Positions 16,108-24,499 of a stretch of DNA of 64,000 bases are shown piece after piece; position 1 is the first letter of the stretch; every line of letters starts with the position of its first letter. The stretch spans positions 1 through 64,000 of the forward strand of contig CADCLN010000007.1 of NCBI GenBank assembly GCA_902802265.1, read 5' to 3'. Position numbers and translations under genes: made by a program. The DNA comes from an uncultured Bacteroidales bacterium (GTDB lineage Bacteria > Bacteroidota > Bacteroidia > Bacteroidales > Bacteroidaceae). The notes beneath the pieces were generated by a model that was not told where the DNA came from, did not search any database, and was given only the letters and a program-made list of their open reading frames with translations.

Positions 16108-16317
16108 ATGGCTACCGATAATGAAATTCTCCACGCCATTATGAACGGCATCTCGTTTACTGGCACCAAGAAAAAGAAAGAAGACCCGAACAAGGTCAAG
16201 ACGAAGGCGCGTGGTAAAAAATATTATACAGGCGCACATGGTTCAGGAGCTGCCAAGCATAAAGCAGAAATTCGACAGAAAGTAAAAAACCGTCCTTCGC
16301 AACGCAAAGGACGGTAA
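16108..16317 (+). CDS. Small basic hypothetical protein
   Basis: A 69-residue, strongly basic protein (MATDNEILHAIMNGISF, then many Lys/Arg) following AICAR formyltransferase by 19 bases and probably co-transcribed. The basic C-terminal half (KTKARGKKYYTGAHGSG...KNRPSQRKGR) suggests nucleic-acid or ribosome contact, which is inference only. No family recognised. A small hairpin (16290-16314) overlaps its last codons. Confidence 0.6.
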   Translation: MATDNEILHAIMNGISFTGTKKKKEDPNKVKTKARGKKYYTGAHGSGAAKHKAEIRQKVKNRPSQRKGR

Positions 16318-16342
16318 AAACAATCAATTTTATTTTTTCATT

Positions 16343-16408
16343 CCACGGAGTTTTTTAAGTGGAGAAGTTTTTTCCCTTCCTGCTCAAAGACTCCGTGGAT
16401 TTTTTTTC
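16343..16408 (+). terminator. Possible terminator between convergent genes
   Basis: CCACGGAGT (16343) and ACTCCGTGG (16390) form a perfect 9-bp stem across a 38-base loop, followed by a T8 run. The large loop makes it weaker than a standard terminator. Confidence 0.45.
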
Positions 16409-16453
16409 GAAAGGTCGGCGAGTGGTTACCTGTCGTTCCTTTCTTCGGGGTAA

Positions 16454-19400
16454 TCAATGAACGACATATTTCTTGCCATCCTTGATGTATAAGCCCTTCG
16501 TGGTGGGCTTGCCGTTCAGCCGGACACCACTGATGGTGTACCAGGCACCACGATCATTCTGAATGGTGGATTGTGGAAGATGAATGGAGGATGCACTTTC
16601 TCCGACATGAATCACAATGTTACGAATCTTGGCCAGTGACTCGTCGTTCAGTTTGAAGTAAGCACGGAAAGCGTTAATGTAGCCCGCTTCTTCTGGATAG
16701 TACAGCGTGTTGGCATCGCCCATATAGAGCAGATGGTTGTCGTCAGCAGTAACGTGAACTGGCGAGTAGCAACCGATGAACTGAACCTTGCCGTCGGAAG
16801 ACACCACGTCCGTATTGGGTGCGGTGCTGGTAATGGTCACATTGGTGAATGTCGGCGTGAAGCTGCTGCCAGTGTCCCACTTGACGATGTATGGCTTGCC
16901 CGCCTCAATGCTCGAAGCTGTCTTGAAGTAAAGGTAGAGCGTTTGGGCAGAAGCGTCGTAGCCTGTGTGCTTGTCGGTGTCGTATGTACCTTCTGTGTCA
17001 AGTTCCATGAGTGTAGCTCCAGCAAGGTCGTCACCCGCAAGGCTGGCATTGAATGGCAGGCAGAGTGTATTCCAGCAGTTGTCCTTGTAGATTGTGCGGT
17101 TCTGCAGTGTGACGTTGGCCAGAGCCCCCGTCACTTTTGCAAGTGTCTCTGAGTTGTCTGCCGCGTCCTGAAGCGTGACGGCCAACGGACTGATGTCGCC
17201 CGACTGTGTGTATTTGAATGTCACTACTACGGGACGGTGGTCGCCGAGCGGTGTGGTGTTGTCGTTTCCTTCCACGTTGCCGTAGGTGTAATCCTGTTCT
17301 ATGTGGAAGGTTTGTGGCACGAGGTGTACGGTATTGGCGGCTTTCGGATTGATGTAGATAATCTTATCAACAATTTCGTATTTCGAAAAGTCCGTAGGGT
17401 CTGTCTGGTCGGTGAGATTGTTCATGGCTGTGGTAGGATAGACACCGTTTTGGTAGAAATCCACCCAGACATCGCCCATGGTAAAGTCGTTGCTGAGAAG
17501 GTTGATGAAATTAGCAATGATATTCTCACGGGTGTAGCGGCTGTTGGTGTCACCGATGATGAGTTTAGCACGGTTGTGGTTGCTGTTGTTGATGGCTGTT
17601 GCCAACTGTTGCCACTGTGACTCGCGTGACCATGTGGCATTGGTGTCGCCGGCATCCATGTGGAGAATATATACGTCGATGACGGGACCACCGTCGAGTT
17701 GCACGTCGTAGTGACGGTAGCCCTTATCTACATACTGATTGCCATCCGTAGGTTCCGTGAAGTTCCATTTTGTCCAGTTCTCGTTGGTGGCTGACACTTT
17801 GCTTTCTTTCCAGATGAGGTTCAGGCCGTCGGTTTCGACATGAATTTTTCCTTGGATGAGTTGCCCATAATCTAAATCTGTAATGCTGAGCGTGTTGCGT
17901 ATAGTGCCACAACTGTAATAATTATTCAGCGACTCCATCAATGAACCGTTGTAATTGAAGTCTTCGCTGCAACAGATGAAGTCGTAGTTTTTCGAAGCAA
18001 GATATTGGCTTATTTTCTTTGTGCCATCTTCACCAGGACCGTCAGGATTTAAATCATAAGTTGCTATCTTTTTGGGAAGTCCATCCACATTGAGGGCTGC
18101 AGCTGTAAATGTGCCCTGCTGTATGGTGCGCATCGTTGTCAGGCAGAGTGTGGCGTCGCTGCGTGTGGTCTTGAAGAACACCCGACCCAAGCTGAGTGTC
18201 ATGTTGCGTGTGGCTGAAGCCGTTGTGATGTCGGAAATGGCTTTTTCTCCGTCAAAGCTGTAGATTAGACCTTCGAGCACTCCTTGCAACACGTATTCTG
18301 TGGTGTAGTCCACATCGTAATAATACCATTGATTAGGAATCAGCCGTGCTGTGCCATTGTTGGGCAGAGGCATTGCATAGCCGTTCAGAAAAACGCTTTT
18401 GCAGAACAAGCGCACGTCGTCGAGTTTGAAGAAACACTGAGTTTCGTTGTTGGTCGGTGTGCGTCCTTCCGACCACCAGTCGGTAGTGCTGCGGGCTGTA
18501 ATAGTGAGTTCTTGCTTGTTGCCAATGTTCAGGTTCAAAGATACGGGCACACCCGTAGCGTCATCGATACCTGTGCCTGATACCGTGGTGTTATTGCCGC
18601 TGAAGGTTACAGTACGACCTTCCCATGAGGCAACCATAGCTGTCAGGTCGTAGTTGCCGCTGGGCACTTCGGTCACAGTCTGCTGCACGCTTAGACTCGA
18701 TGCCCACCACTGATAGGCGTTCATTAGATAGTTCCCGTCTCTGCCCGTCATCCCGTAGTCGCAAGTTTTAAATTCATCGTTTCCAGCAGGGTCCTTGCCT
18801 ATAAGGGTCCAGCCCGTTTCGTCGCCTGTTTCGAATGAAGGGTTAATGATGCGCCATGTGGCATTAAGGGGCGCCGACCCGCTGACGGCTTGCAACAGCT
18901 GATTTCGTTTGTTTACAAGGTCAGTTTTGGCGATGCGGAACAAACGGTAGTGCCCAGCCTCATCACCTGTTGTATTGCGGCGGTTCAGGGCTATAGGCTC
19001 ACCCTCTTTCACTTGTTTATTCCACGGACCGAGGAATCCACATGCCCAATTGTTGCTCGATATGGGGTATTTGCCACTCTCGAAGAGCCAATAGCCATCC
19101 TGATAGGTAGGTATCAGGTAACACCAGTCGCTCATTGTTGGCTCTGTATAGGTAAGCACATACATGAATCCCGCATTGTCGTGGGTCTGGAAAAGACTCG
19201 TGTAATAATACAGATTGCGCAGACCGATGTATTGTCCGCTCTTCTCTATGGTGAAGAAATTTGAGAGGTCAAGCAAGGGATTGTTGTCTGCCGAGCGGTA
19301 ACGTAGAGCCTTTGTGTCCTCTCCAGCCCAATTAGGCTTTTCTTCGTATTTGCCTACACCCACATATAGATTGTTGGTTTCGGCAGCGGTAAGCAGATAA

Positions 19401-19555
19401 CAGTACTGCTCGTCAATCAGAATGCCATCGGTGGAGGTTACTTCTGTAAAACCATTTTCTGGCGTGAGGATTGTCATGTAGTCAGTTGCCAAAGCCGTTT
19501 GTGTGGCTGTTGCCATACAGAGCATGGTCCATAAAATACGCATTTTCTTTGTCAT
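16454..19555 (-). CDS. Secreted endonuclease/exonuclease/phosphatase-fold protein
   Basis: A 1033-residue exported protein with a signal peptide (MRILWTMLCMATATQTALA). The middle (about 480-790) is an EEP domain: ALNVDGLPKKIA at its start, SEDFNYN, LIIGDTNSRYTR and the closing LGDHRPVVVTFKY histidine motif, as in secreted sphingomyelinase/DNase-like enzymes. The N-terminal part includes a carbohydrate-binding-like beta-sandwich (FETGDETGWTL...). The C-terminus WYTISGVRLNGKPTTKGLYI plus DGKK is the tail common on Prevotella secreted proteins. Substrate is unknown. It is 12 bases downstream of the fucosidase gene and probably co-transcribed with it. Confidence 0.85.
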   Translation of the reverse strand: MTKKMRILWTMLCMATATQTALATDYMTILTPENGFTEVTSTDGILIDEQYCYLLTAAETNNLYVGVGKYEEKPNWAGEDTKALRYRSADNNPLLDLSNFFTIEKSGQYIGLRNLYYYTSLFQTHDNAGFMYVLTYTEPTMSDWCYLIPTYQDGYWLFESGKYPISSNNWACGFLGPWNKQVKEGEPIALNRRNTTGDEAGHYRLFRIAKTDLVNKRNQLLQAVSGSAPLNATWRIINPSFETGDETGWTLIGKDPAGNDEFKTCDYGMTGRDGNYLMNAYQWWASSLSVQQTVTEVPSGNYDLTAMVASWEGRTVTFSGNNTTVSGTGIDDATGVPVSLNLNIGNKQELTITARSTTDWWSEGRTPTNNETQCFFKLDDVRLFCKSVFLNGYAMPLPNNGTARLIPNQWYYYDVDYTTEYVLQGVLEGLIYSFDGEKAISDITTASATRNMTLSLGRVFFKTTRSDATLCLTTMRTIQQGTFTAAALNVDGLPKKIATYDLNPDGPGEDGTKKISQYLASKNYDFICCSEDFNYNGSLMESLNNYYSCGTIRNTLSITDLDYGQLIQGKIHVETDGLNLIWKESKVSATNENWTKWNFTEPTDGNQYVDKGYRHYDVQLDGGPVIDVYILHMDAGDTNATWSRESQWQQLATAINNSNHNRAKLIIGDTNSRYTRENIIANFINLLSNDFTMGDVWVDFYQNGVYPTTAMNNLTDQTDPTDFSKYEIVDKIIYINPKAANTVHLVPQTFHIEQDYTYGNVEGNDNTTPLGDHRPVVVTFKYTQSGDISPLAVTLQDAADNSETLAKVTGALANVTLQNRTIYKDNCWNTLCLPFNASLAGDDLAGATLMELDTEGTYDTDKHTGYDASAQTLYLYFKTASSIEAGKPYIVKWDTGSSFTPTFTNVTITSTAPNTDVVSSDGKVQFIGCYSPVHVTADDNHLLYMGDANTLYYPEEAGYINAFRAYFKLNDESLAKIRNIVIHVGESASSIHLPQSTIQNDRGAWYTISGVRLNGKPTTKGLYIKDGKKYVVH

Positions 19556-19567
19556 GGTTATCAGTTT

Positions 19568-21235
19568 TTATTTCTTGATTCGCAGCACAGGCATGATGTT
19601 GTTTAGCTTTTCAGGTAGCGTGACGGTAAGTGCGTCGGCTGTGCGGGTGAACTTCACTTTGCCGTAGCCCAAGAGTTCTACAGCCTTGATGGGGGTAGGG
19701 AAGAGGGAAGAGCCTTCTGCCAAGGCTTTTACGGTAACGGTTTTGTTGTCGGGCCATGCCAATGGCGTGACGTAGAGGTACTTCTCTGTCTGTGTGAAAC
19801 GGATTTCGTCAGAGCCAGCCTTGGTGTACTGCCCGTCGTTGAAGCCTTGGGCGTTGATTTTGATGTCGGCATTGGCAATGGGACCTTCGCCGAAGATTTT
19901 CCAGGGGCGCGTCTTCACAATACTTTCGCTGTTGATTTTCATCCAGGCACCAAACTCCTTCATGATGGCCAGTTCCTTTTCGTCGGGTGTGCCGTCGGCA
20001 CGGAGGGGGACAGACAGCAGCATGTTGCCGTTCTTGCTGACAATATCGACCAGCAGTTTGGCGATGGTGGCAGCACTCTTGTAGCCGTTGCGTTGATAGA
20101 TGCCCGTGTTGTAGTGCCAGTCGCCGATGCAGTTGCAGCATTGCCATGGACGAGGCATAATTTGGTTGGGTGCACCACGTTCCACATCCCAAACAAGGGC
20201 GTCCTTCATGTCTTCTTCAAGTATTTTACCAAAGACCACAGCTTGGTTCTTGCCCTTGTGCTGTGCAGCACTATGGTTGTACATGTGGGCGGTAATCTTC
20301 ATGCCCGCATCGCTGATGGGGTAGAAGGGCAGGACAGTCACATCGAAATAGATGAGGTCGGGGTTGTAGCGGTTGATGGCATCCAGCGTGCGGTTGTAGA
20401 AGTTGGTCACAAATTCCTGTGTAGGCTGACAGGCACCATTCTGCCATCCCCACTGACGATGGATGGCTCCGTTGTCCCACGTGTTGTCGCTGAAGTCGTG
20501 GTCTTGCGCATAGAGTTTCTGTGGGTCAAGTCCCTTCCACCACTTTTCTGTGCCGTCGGGGTTGGGCTTGTAGCCGTCTTCCTTGGTCAGCCAACCATCA
20601 TACTTCACGCCGCGTTTGTCGCCCTTCAGGTCGAAACGGCGACTGGGTTCATACCATATCCAGGCATGGTCGGCATGGAACGAGATGCCGAAGGGCAGTC
20701 CTGCTTTCTTCGCTGCCCGTGCCCACCCGTCGAGAATGTCCTTGTGCGGGCCGATGTTCTTGGAGTTCCACTCCTGATACTTGCTGTCCCACAGGTCGAA
20801 ATTGTCGTGGTGATTGCCCAAGGCAAAGAAATACTGTGCGCCACACTCTTCCTTGTAGAATTTCACCAGTTCCTCGGGTGTCCAGTTCTCTGCCTTGAAC
20901 AGTGGAAGGATGTCTTTGAAGCCCACCTCAGAGGGATGACCGTAGTGCTGGCGGTGGTAGTTGTACTTGCTGTTTCCTTCTATATACATCTCGCGGGCCA
21001 TCCAGTCGCCCGAGCCTTCTACGCATTGTGGCCCCCAGTGCGCCCAGATGCCGAACTTCGCATCGCGGAACCATTCAGGCACCTCGTATGTTCTCAGTGA
21101 TTCCCAGTTGGGGGTGAAAGGCCCCGTCTGCATGGGTTCGTCGGTTTCCAATACGGGCACGCTGTATGTCTGTGCCTGTGTGTTTGCTGCTGTCAGTATG
21201 GCTGCGAACAGGAGTGATTTTGTTAAGTTTTTCAT
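19568..21235 (-). CDS. GH29 alpha-L-fucosidase
   Basis: A 555-residue secreted enzyme with signal peptide MKNLTKSLLFAAILTAANTQA. The GH29 barrel starts with WFRDAKFGIWAHWGPQCV and continues with FFALGNHHDNFDLWDS. The nucleophile aspartate is in NPDLIYFDVT, about residue 298. A C-terminal beta-sandwich starts near 460. It releases terminal alpha-L-fucose from glycans; the fucose permease and catabolic genes lie about 3 kb away on the same strand. It leads an operon with the EEP protein and is read from a TATTTTTGC promoter 44 bases upstream. Confidence 0.93.
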   Translation of the reverse strand: MKNLTKSLLFAAILTAANTQAQTYSVPVLETDEPMQTGPFTPNWESLRTYEVPEWFRDAKFGIWAHWGPQCVEGSGDWMAREMYIEGNSKYNYHRQHYGHPSEVGFKDILPLFKAENWTPEELVKFYKEECGAQYFFALGNHHDNFDLWDSKYQEWNSKNIGPHKDILDGWARAAKKAGLPFGISFHADHAWIWYEPSRRFDLKGDKRGVKYDGWLTKEDGYKPNPDGTEKWWKGLDPQKLYAQDHDFSDNTWDNGAIHRQWGWQNGACQPTQEFVTNFYNRTLDAINRYNPDLIYFDVTVLPFYPISDAGMKITAHMYNHSAAQHKGKNQAVVFGKILEEDMKDALVWDVERGAPNQIMPRPWQCCNCIGDWHYNTGIYQRNGYKSAATIAKLLVDIVSKNGNMLLSVPLRADGTPDEKELAIMKEFGAWMKINSESIVKTRPWKIFGEGPIANADIKINAQGFNDGQYTKAGSDEIRFTQTEKYLYVTPLAWPDNKTVTVKALAEGSSLFPTPIKAVELLGYGKVKFTRTADALTVTLPEKLNNIMPVLRIKK

Positions 21236-21278
21236 GTTGGTGGTTATTGGGGTTTAGATAGTGTTATGTTTTCCGCTT

Positions 21279-21287
21279 GCAAAAATA
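21279..21287 (-). promoter_or_regulatory. -7 promoter element TATTTTTGC for fucosidase operon
   Basis: GCAAAAATA on the plus strand; read on the complement it lies 44 bases upstream of the fucosidase ATG. Confidence 0.55.
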
Positions 21288-21352
21288 CGACTTTTATTTT
21301 AATCGTAAAATCCTTTTTCCTCTTTTTATTTGTTTTATTCAAAAATAGATAC

Positions 21353-21361
21353 TTACTTTGC
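21353..21361 (+). promoter_or_regulatory. -7 promoter element TTACTTTGC
   Basis: TTACTTTGC, 64 bases upstream of the ATG at 21426; divergent from the fucosidase promoter. Confidence 0.6.
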
Positions 21362-21425
21362 ACCGTGGAAAATAAAATCGACACATTATGAGTACATTAT
21401 TAACCCTATAACAAATTACAACAAG

Positions 21426-22178
21426 ATGAAGAAAATTTATTCCTTTCTGCTGCTTCTTGCAGCAACTGTGCTGACGGCAACAGTCCACGCACAAGTTCTT
21501 AATGGTGACCTGAACCACAATGGTGGTTTGGATGTAGAAGACATTACCTTGCTTATCAATGGCTATTTGACTGGTGAAGAAGAGTGGATAGGTGATCAAG
21601 ATCAGCACGAAGCCGTTGACCTCGGTCTTTCCGTGAAATGGGCAACGATGAACATTGGCGCAAACGCTCCCGAAGAATATGGCGATTACTTTGCTTGGGG
21701 AGAAACCAAAACCAAGGACGTTTACTATTGGGACACCTACAAATGGCTCGATGATTACGAGAACCTGACTAAGTACTGCACCAGCGAAAGTCAAGGCATA
21801 GTTGACGACAATACAGTACTTGACCCCGAAGACGATGCAGCCCATGTGAACTGGGGCGGCAAATGGCGTATGCCGACTTACGATGAATGGGATGAATTGT
21901 TGCAAAGATGTACATGGGAATGGACAACACAGAACGGCGTGAAAGGTCGCTTGGTGACAGGTCCGAATGGCAACAGCATCTTCCTGCCCGCTGCTGGCTA
22001 CCGTAATAACGATTCGATCGAATATGCGGACTACTACGGCTACTACTGGTCGAGTTCTCTCAACCTGGAGTATAACGACTACTACGCACACTACATATTC
22101 TTCTTTTTTGCCAGCTCGTACTGGGATGACTCCAGCTACCGCGTTTACGGTCATTCTGTGCGTGCCGTCTGTCCGTAG
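21426..22178 (+). CDS. Secreted protein with dockerin-like repeat and DUF1566/FISUMP-like domain
   Basis: A 250-residue exported protein. MKKIYSFLLLLAATVLTATVHA is the signal peptide, so the ATG at 21426 is preferred over longer upstream reading. A dockerin-like repeat GDLNHNGGLDVEDITLLING follows directly. The rest (AVDLGLSVKWATMNIG ... GKWRMPTYDEWDELL ... VRAVCP) matches the lectin-like DUF1566/Fibrobacter-paralogous domain, common in multiple copies in Bacteroidota. A binding role at the cell surface is inferred. It is monocistronic and followed by a strong hairpin. Confidence 0.8.
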   Translation: MKKIYSFLLLLAATVLTATVHAQVLNGDLNHNGGLDVEDITLLINGYLTGEEEWIGDQDQHEAVDLGLSVKWATMNIGANAPEEYGDYFAWGETKTKDVYYWDTYKWLDDYENLTKYCTSESQGIVDDNTVLDPEDDAAHVNWGGKWRMPTYDEWDELLQRCTWEWTTQNGVKGRLVTGPNGNSIFLPAAGYRNNDSIEYADYYGYYWSSSLNLEYNDYYAHYIFFFFASSYWDDSSYRVYGHSVRAVCP

Positions 22179-22251
22179 TCTTCAGAACCTTTGGCGTTAG
22201 CCAATCTTCATCCTTTCCCATACTGACAAGGATGCGCAACCCCAAAAAGCC

Positions 22252-22292
22252 TTTCGCCTGTGCGGAGTCATTGCACCTCCGCACAGGCGAAA
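22252..22292. terminator. Strong hairpin, probable bidirectional terminator
   Basis: A perfect 16-bp stem (TTTCGCCTGTGCGGAG and its complement) with a 9-base loop, 74 bases after the preceding stop. On the minus strand it is followed by a T5 run. It opens a 724-base gap (22179-22902) that otherwise holds three TTCGAAAC copies (22354-22423), GGGTCA inverted repeats and the 22-bp array. Confidence 0.7.
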
Positions 22293-22462
22293 AGTTTATA
22301 TGCACGACTAATGGTGCTTTCACATCTCTTTACACATTAAGGTTAAAACCTCACAAATGTCTCTTCGAAACTTAGCACTTGTCTCTTCGAAACACGGCTG
22401 TTGTCGATTCGAAACTTAACTGCTGTTAAATCGGCTGTGAATGGCCAAGTGTTTGGGCCACA

Positions 22463-22684
22463 GGGTCACTGGGTCAGAGGATTTTCAACTTTCTTTTGAT
22501 AAAATATTTTTTTCTTTTTTTCTACCCCTCAATTTTTTACTTTTTCACTGACCCAGTGACCCACAGTAATAAAAGATAAAATCATAAACTAATAGTATAT
22601 AGAATATTGCACTCTTTTGTTTAATCATAGATTTTAGTGGGTCAGGCTTGGGTCAAGGTGGGTCAGAGGTAGGGTCTGACCCAC
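22463..22684. repeat. Two inverted pairs of TGGGTCA-type repeats
   Basis: GGGTCACTGGGTCAG (22463-22477) and its exact complement (22548-22562) flank an AT-rich 70-base stretch. A second pair, GTGGGTCAG (22637-22645) and CTGACCCAC (22676-22684), flanks further GGGTCA copies. All variants share the GGGTCA core. Confidence 0.85.
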
Positions 22685-22704
22685 AAAGCACACCTCTTTC
22701 CTTG

Positions 22705-22880
22705 GCACAGTTCTCCCACTTCAGTACGAGAACTGTGCTGCTGCCGGCGCAAAGTTCTCTCGTTGCCGTGGCACAGTTCTGCCGTTGCTCCCGCACAGTT
22801 CTCCCACCGCAGCGGCAGAACTTTGCGCCGGCAGTGGGAGAACTTTGCTACTGAAGTGGCAGAACTGTGCCGCTGAAAGG
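22705..22880. repeat. 22-bp modular tandem array, eight units
   Basis: Eight consecutive 22-base units. Each holds a 10-base core GCACAGTTCT or GCAAAGTTCT, or its complement AGAACTGTGC/AGAACTTTGC, followed or preceded by a 12-base variable part rich in GC. Units 1, 3, 4 and 5 have one orientation and units 2, 6, 7 and 8 the other. The period is not a multiple of three, so coding is unlikely. A related array is at 63516-63650. Confidence 0.85.
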
Positions 22881-22902
22881 GGAATGTGGTGTGTAGGTTG
22901 GA

Positions 22903-23265
22903 TTAGTAGAGATAGAACATCCGTTCCATCATTTTCCATTTTTCTTCGCTGCGGGCATGAGGGTCGCAGCCTTGCAGGCGGCTGACGAAGGCTTCCCACT
23001 CAGCTTGGCGAGGTAGGGTGGCGAGGCGATTCATGGCAGTTTGCCAGTCGAAGTCTAAAGGGGCATCGACAATCATCACAAGGCGTGTGCCGAGGATGTA
23101 GATTTCCATTTCGAGAATGCCTACAGCGCGGATGCCGTCGCGGATTTCCTTCCAGTGGTGTTCCTTGGAATGCCACTTGCGGTATTCACGAATCAGGTCG
23201 GGGTCATTGCGCAGGTCGAGCGTCTGGACATAACGTCTGACGGGCTGGTCGTACTGGTAATTCAT
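22903..23265 (-). CDS. L-rhamnose/L-fucose mutarotase family protein (RhaM, DUF718)
   Basis: A 120-residue ferredoxin-like protein of the L-rhamnose mutarotase family (YRKWHSKEHHWKEI, IYILGTRLVMIVDAPLDFDW, EKWKMMERMF). The family interconverts alpha and beta anomers of deoxy sugars. In the C. jejuni fucose locus a DUF718 protein serves fucose, and here the surrounding genes are for fucose, so fucose is the likelier substrate. It is the last gene of the minus-strand chain and overlaps the upstream gene by four bases (ATGA). Confidence 0.88.
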   Translation of the reverse strand: MNYQYDQPVRRYVQTLDLRNDPDLIREYRKWHSKEHHWKEIRDGIRAVGILEMEIYILGTRLVMIVDAPLDFDWQTAMNRLATLPRQAEWEAFVSRLQGCDPHARSEEKWKMMERMFYLY

Positions 23266-24431
23266 TTTCTGCGAATGGTTAGTGGGATGGCTTCACCGTG
23301 TTGCTGACAAAACATGCCGGCGTCTGTCACCACAAGGGCAAGGTAGCCGCCGCCGCCTGCGCCAGGCATCTTCCAGGCAAGGACTTCGGGCAGGGGAGCG
23401 TACTTATCAATGTAGTCCTGCACACCAGGCTGAATCATGGCAGGGAAAAGGGTTACTTGCGCTTGGAACGAAGCTTTGTATGCTGCGGCAAAGGCTTCGA
23501 GATGGGTCTGCATAATGGCTTCCCAACAATCGTCGGCGGCTTGAACCAGAGCTTTCACGTTGGCTTCGCTGAGTTGTTTGCCCTCCACGACGGAACATCC
23601 AGGGCGACGTGGAAACATGGGGATGAGGCAGAGGTGCTGCTCCAGCCAACGGAGGATGTGTTCGTCCTGGCATTGCTCGATGCGTTCAGGCCAATAGTGG
23701 GCATCGTAGAAGTGACGGCAGAGTCCAGGCACACAGATGCCGATGGCGTCTTGTGCTCCGCTGATGATGCCGTCGTTGCGCTCGGGGTCGTTCTCGAAAC
23801 AGAATACCAGTTTGGCCAGCATTTCGGGGTCCATATCGGGCAGTTGGATGGGCCAGATGCGTTTGATCTGGTTGCGGGTGGAAGTGGAAAGTCCGCAGCG
23901 TTCACGCACCTCGAAGGTGGGCACCAATGAGATGGTGATGGCCCAGCCTGGAGTGTAGGTGCTGACGTAGGGCTGGTCTATCCATGTGCCGGCAAGGTCG
24001 AGCCGAGTGGGGATGCCTGTCTGTGAAAGTGTCTGCTTGATGTCGGTACTGCTGCGTGCCTGTAGTCCCTCGGCAGGGGTGCGGTCAAGGACGATGTACT
24101 CGATGCCGTGTTCCTGACAGAAACGGCGTTTTTCTTCGCTTGAACCGTCGGCATTGACCACAAAGCGGTCGGGCTTCAGGGCTTCGACGGTGGGCACAAA
24201 GTCCATCACGCCCGAGCCTTGGTTGATGAAGGCATCCTTCACGTAGCGGATGCTTTTCACCATGAAGAGGCGTTCCTGCTCGGGGTAGAGTGTCTTGTGG
24301 TTTTTATATTTCAAGATGGTTGCATCGGAGCCTATGCCTACATAGAGGTCGCCATATCGGCTGGCCTGGCGGAAAAACTCAACGTGTCCGCTGTGGAGCA
24401 GGTCGTAGCAACCACTGACAAATACTTTCAT
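23262..24431 (-). CDS. Bifunctional nucleotidylyltransferase / GHMP-type sugar kinase fusion
   Basis: A 389-residue two-domain protein. Residues 1-140 form a cytidylyltransferase-like domain: MKVFVSGCYDLLHSGHVEFF with the HxGH site (His13-His16), then the RSSTDIK block (126-132). From about 143 a GHMP-kinase-like domain begins (TRLDLAGTWIDQPYVSTYTP), with a CGLSTSTRNQ nucleotide loop, SGAQDAIGICVPG and a late GAGGGGYLALVV motif. The order is the reverse of the L-fucokinase/GDP-fucose pyrophosphorylase FKP and the transferase fold differs. Position between mutarotase and zinc dehydrogenase implies a fucose-related substrate. The ATG at 24431 begins the conserved fold; a 9-bp repeat array lies just upstream. 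Reaction unknown. Confidence 0.75.
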   Translation of the reverse strand: MKVFVSGCYDLLHSGHVEFFRQASRYGDLYVGIGSDATILKYKNHKTLYPEQERLFMVKSIRYVKDAFINQGSGVMDFVPTVEALKPDRFVVNADGSSEEKRRFCQEHGIEYIVLDRTPAEGLQARSSTDIKQTLSQTGIPTRLDLAGTWIDQPYVSTYTPGWAITISLVPTFEVRERCGLSTSTRNQIKRIWPIQLPDMDPEMLAKLVFCFENDPERNDGIISGAQDAIGICVPGLCRHFYDAHYWPERIEQCQDEHILRWLEQHLCLIPMFPRRPGCSVVEGKQLSEANVKALVQAADDCWEAIMQTHLEAFAAAYKASFQAQVTLFPAMIQPGVQDYIDKYAPLPEVLAWKMPGAGGGGYLALVVTDAGMFCQQHGEAIPLTIRRK

Positions 24432-24454
24432 GGGAGCAACTTTTTTTGGGGGGG

Positions 24455-24490
24455 TATAGTTCCTATAGTGCCTATAGTTTCTATAGTGCC
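24455..24490. repeat. 9-bp tandem array (TATAGTNCC)4
   Basis: Units TATAGTTCC, TATAGTGCC, TATAGTTTC, TATAGTGCC followed by TATA, filling the short gap between the zinc dehydrogenase stop and the downstream start on the minus strand, preceded by a G7 run at 24448-24454. Confidence 0.85.
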
Positions 24491-24499
24491 TATAAAAAA

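Noticed and set aside
22648..22854. Open frames on both strands across the 22-bp array (for example peptides with repeated VGELC and RENFA)
   Set aside because: They are produced by the repeat itself. The period is not a multiple of three, both strands are equally open, and there is no promoter or homology.
22705..22880. CRISPR array
   Set aside because: Unit of 22 bases without long unique spacers, cores in both orientations, and no cas genes in the window.
22903..23265. FucU-type fucose mutarotase
   Set aside because: The sequence fits the RhaM/DUF718 family and lacks FucU motifs; only the context points to fucose.
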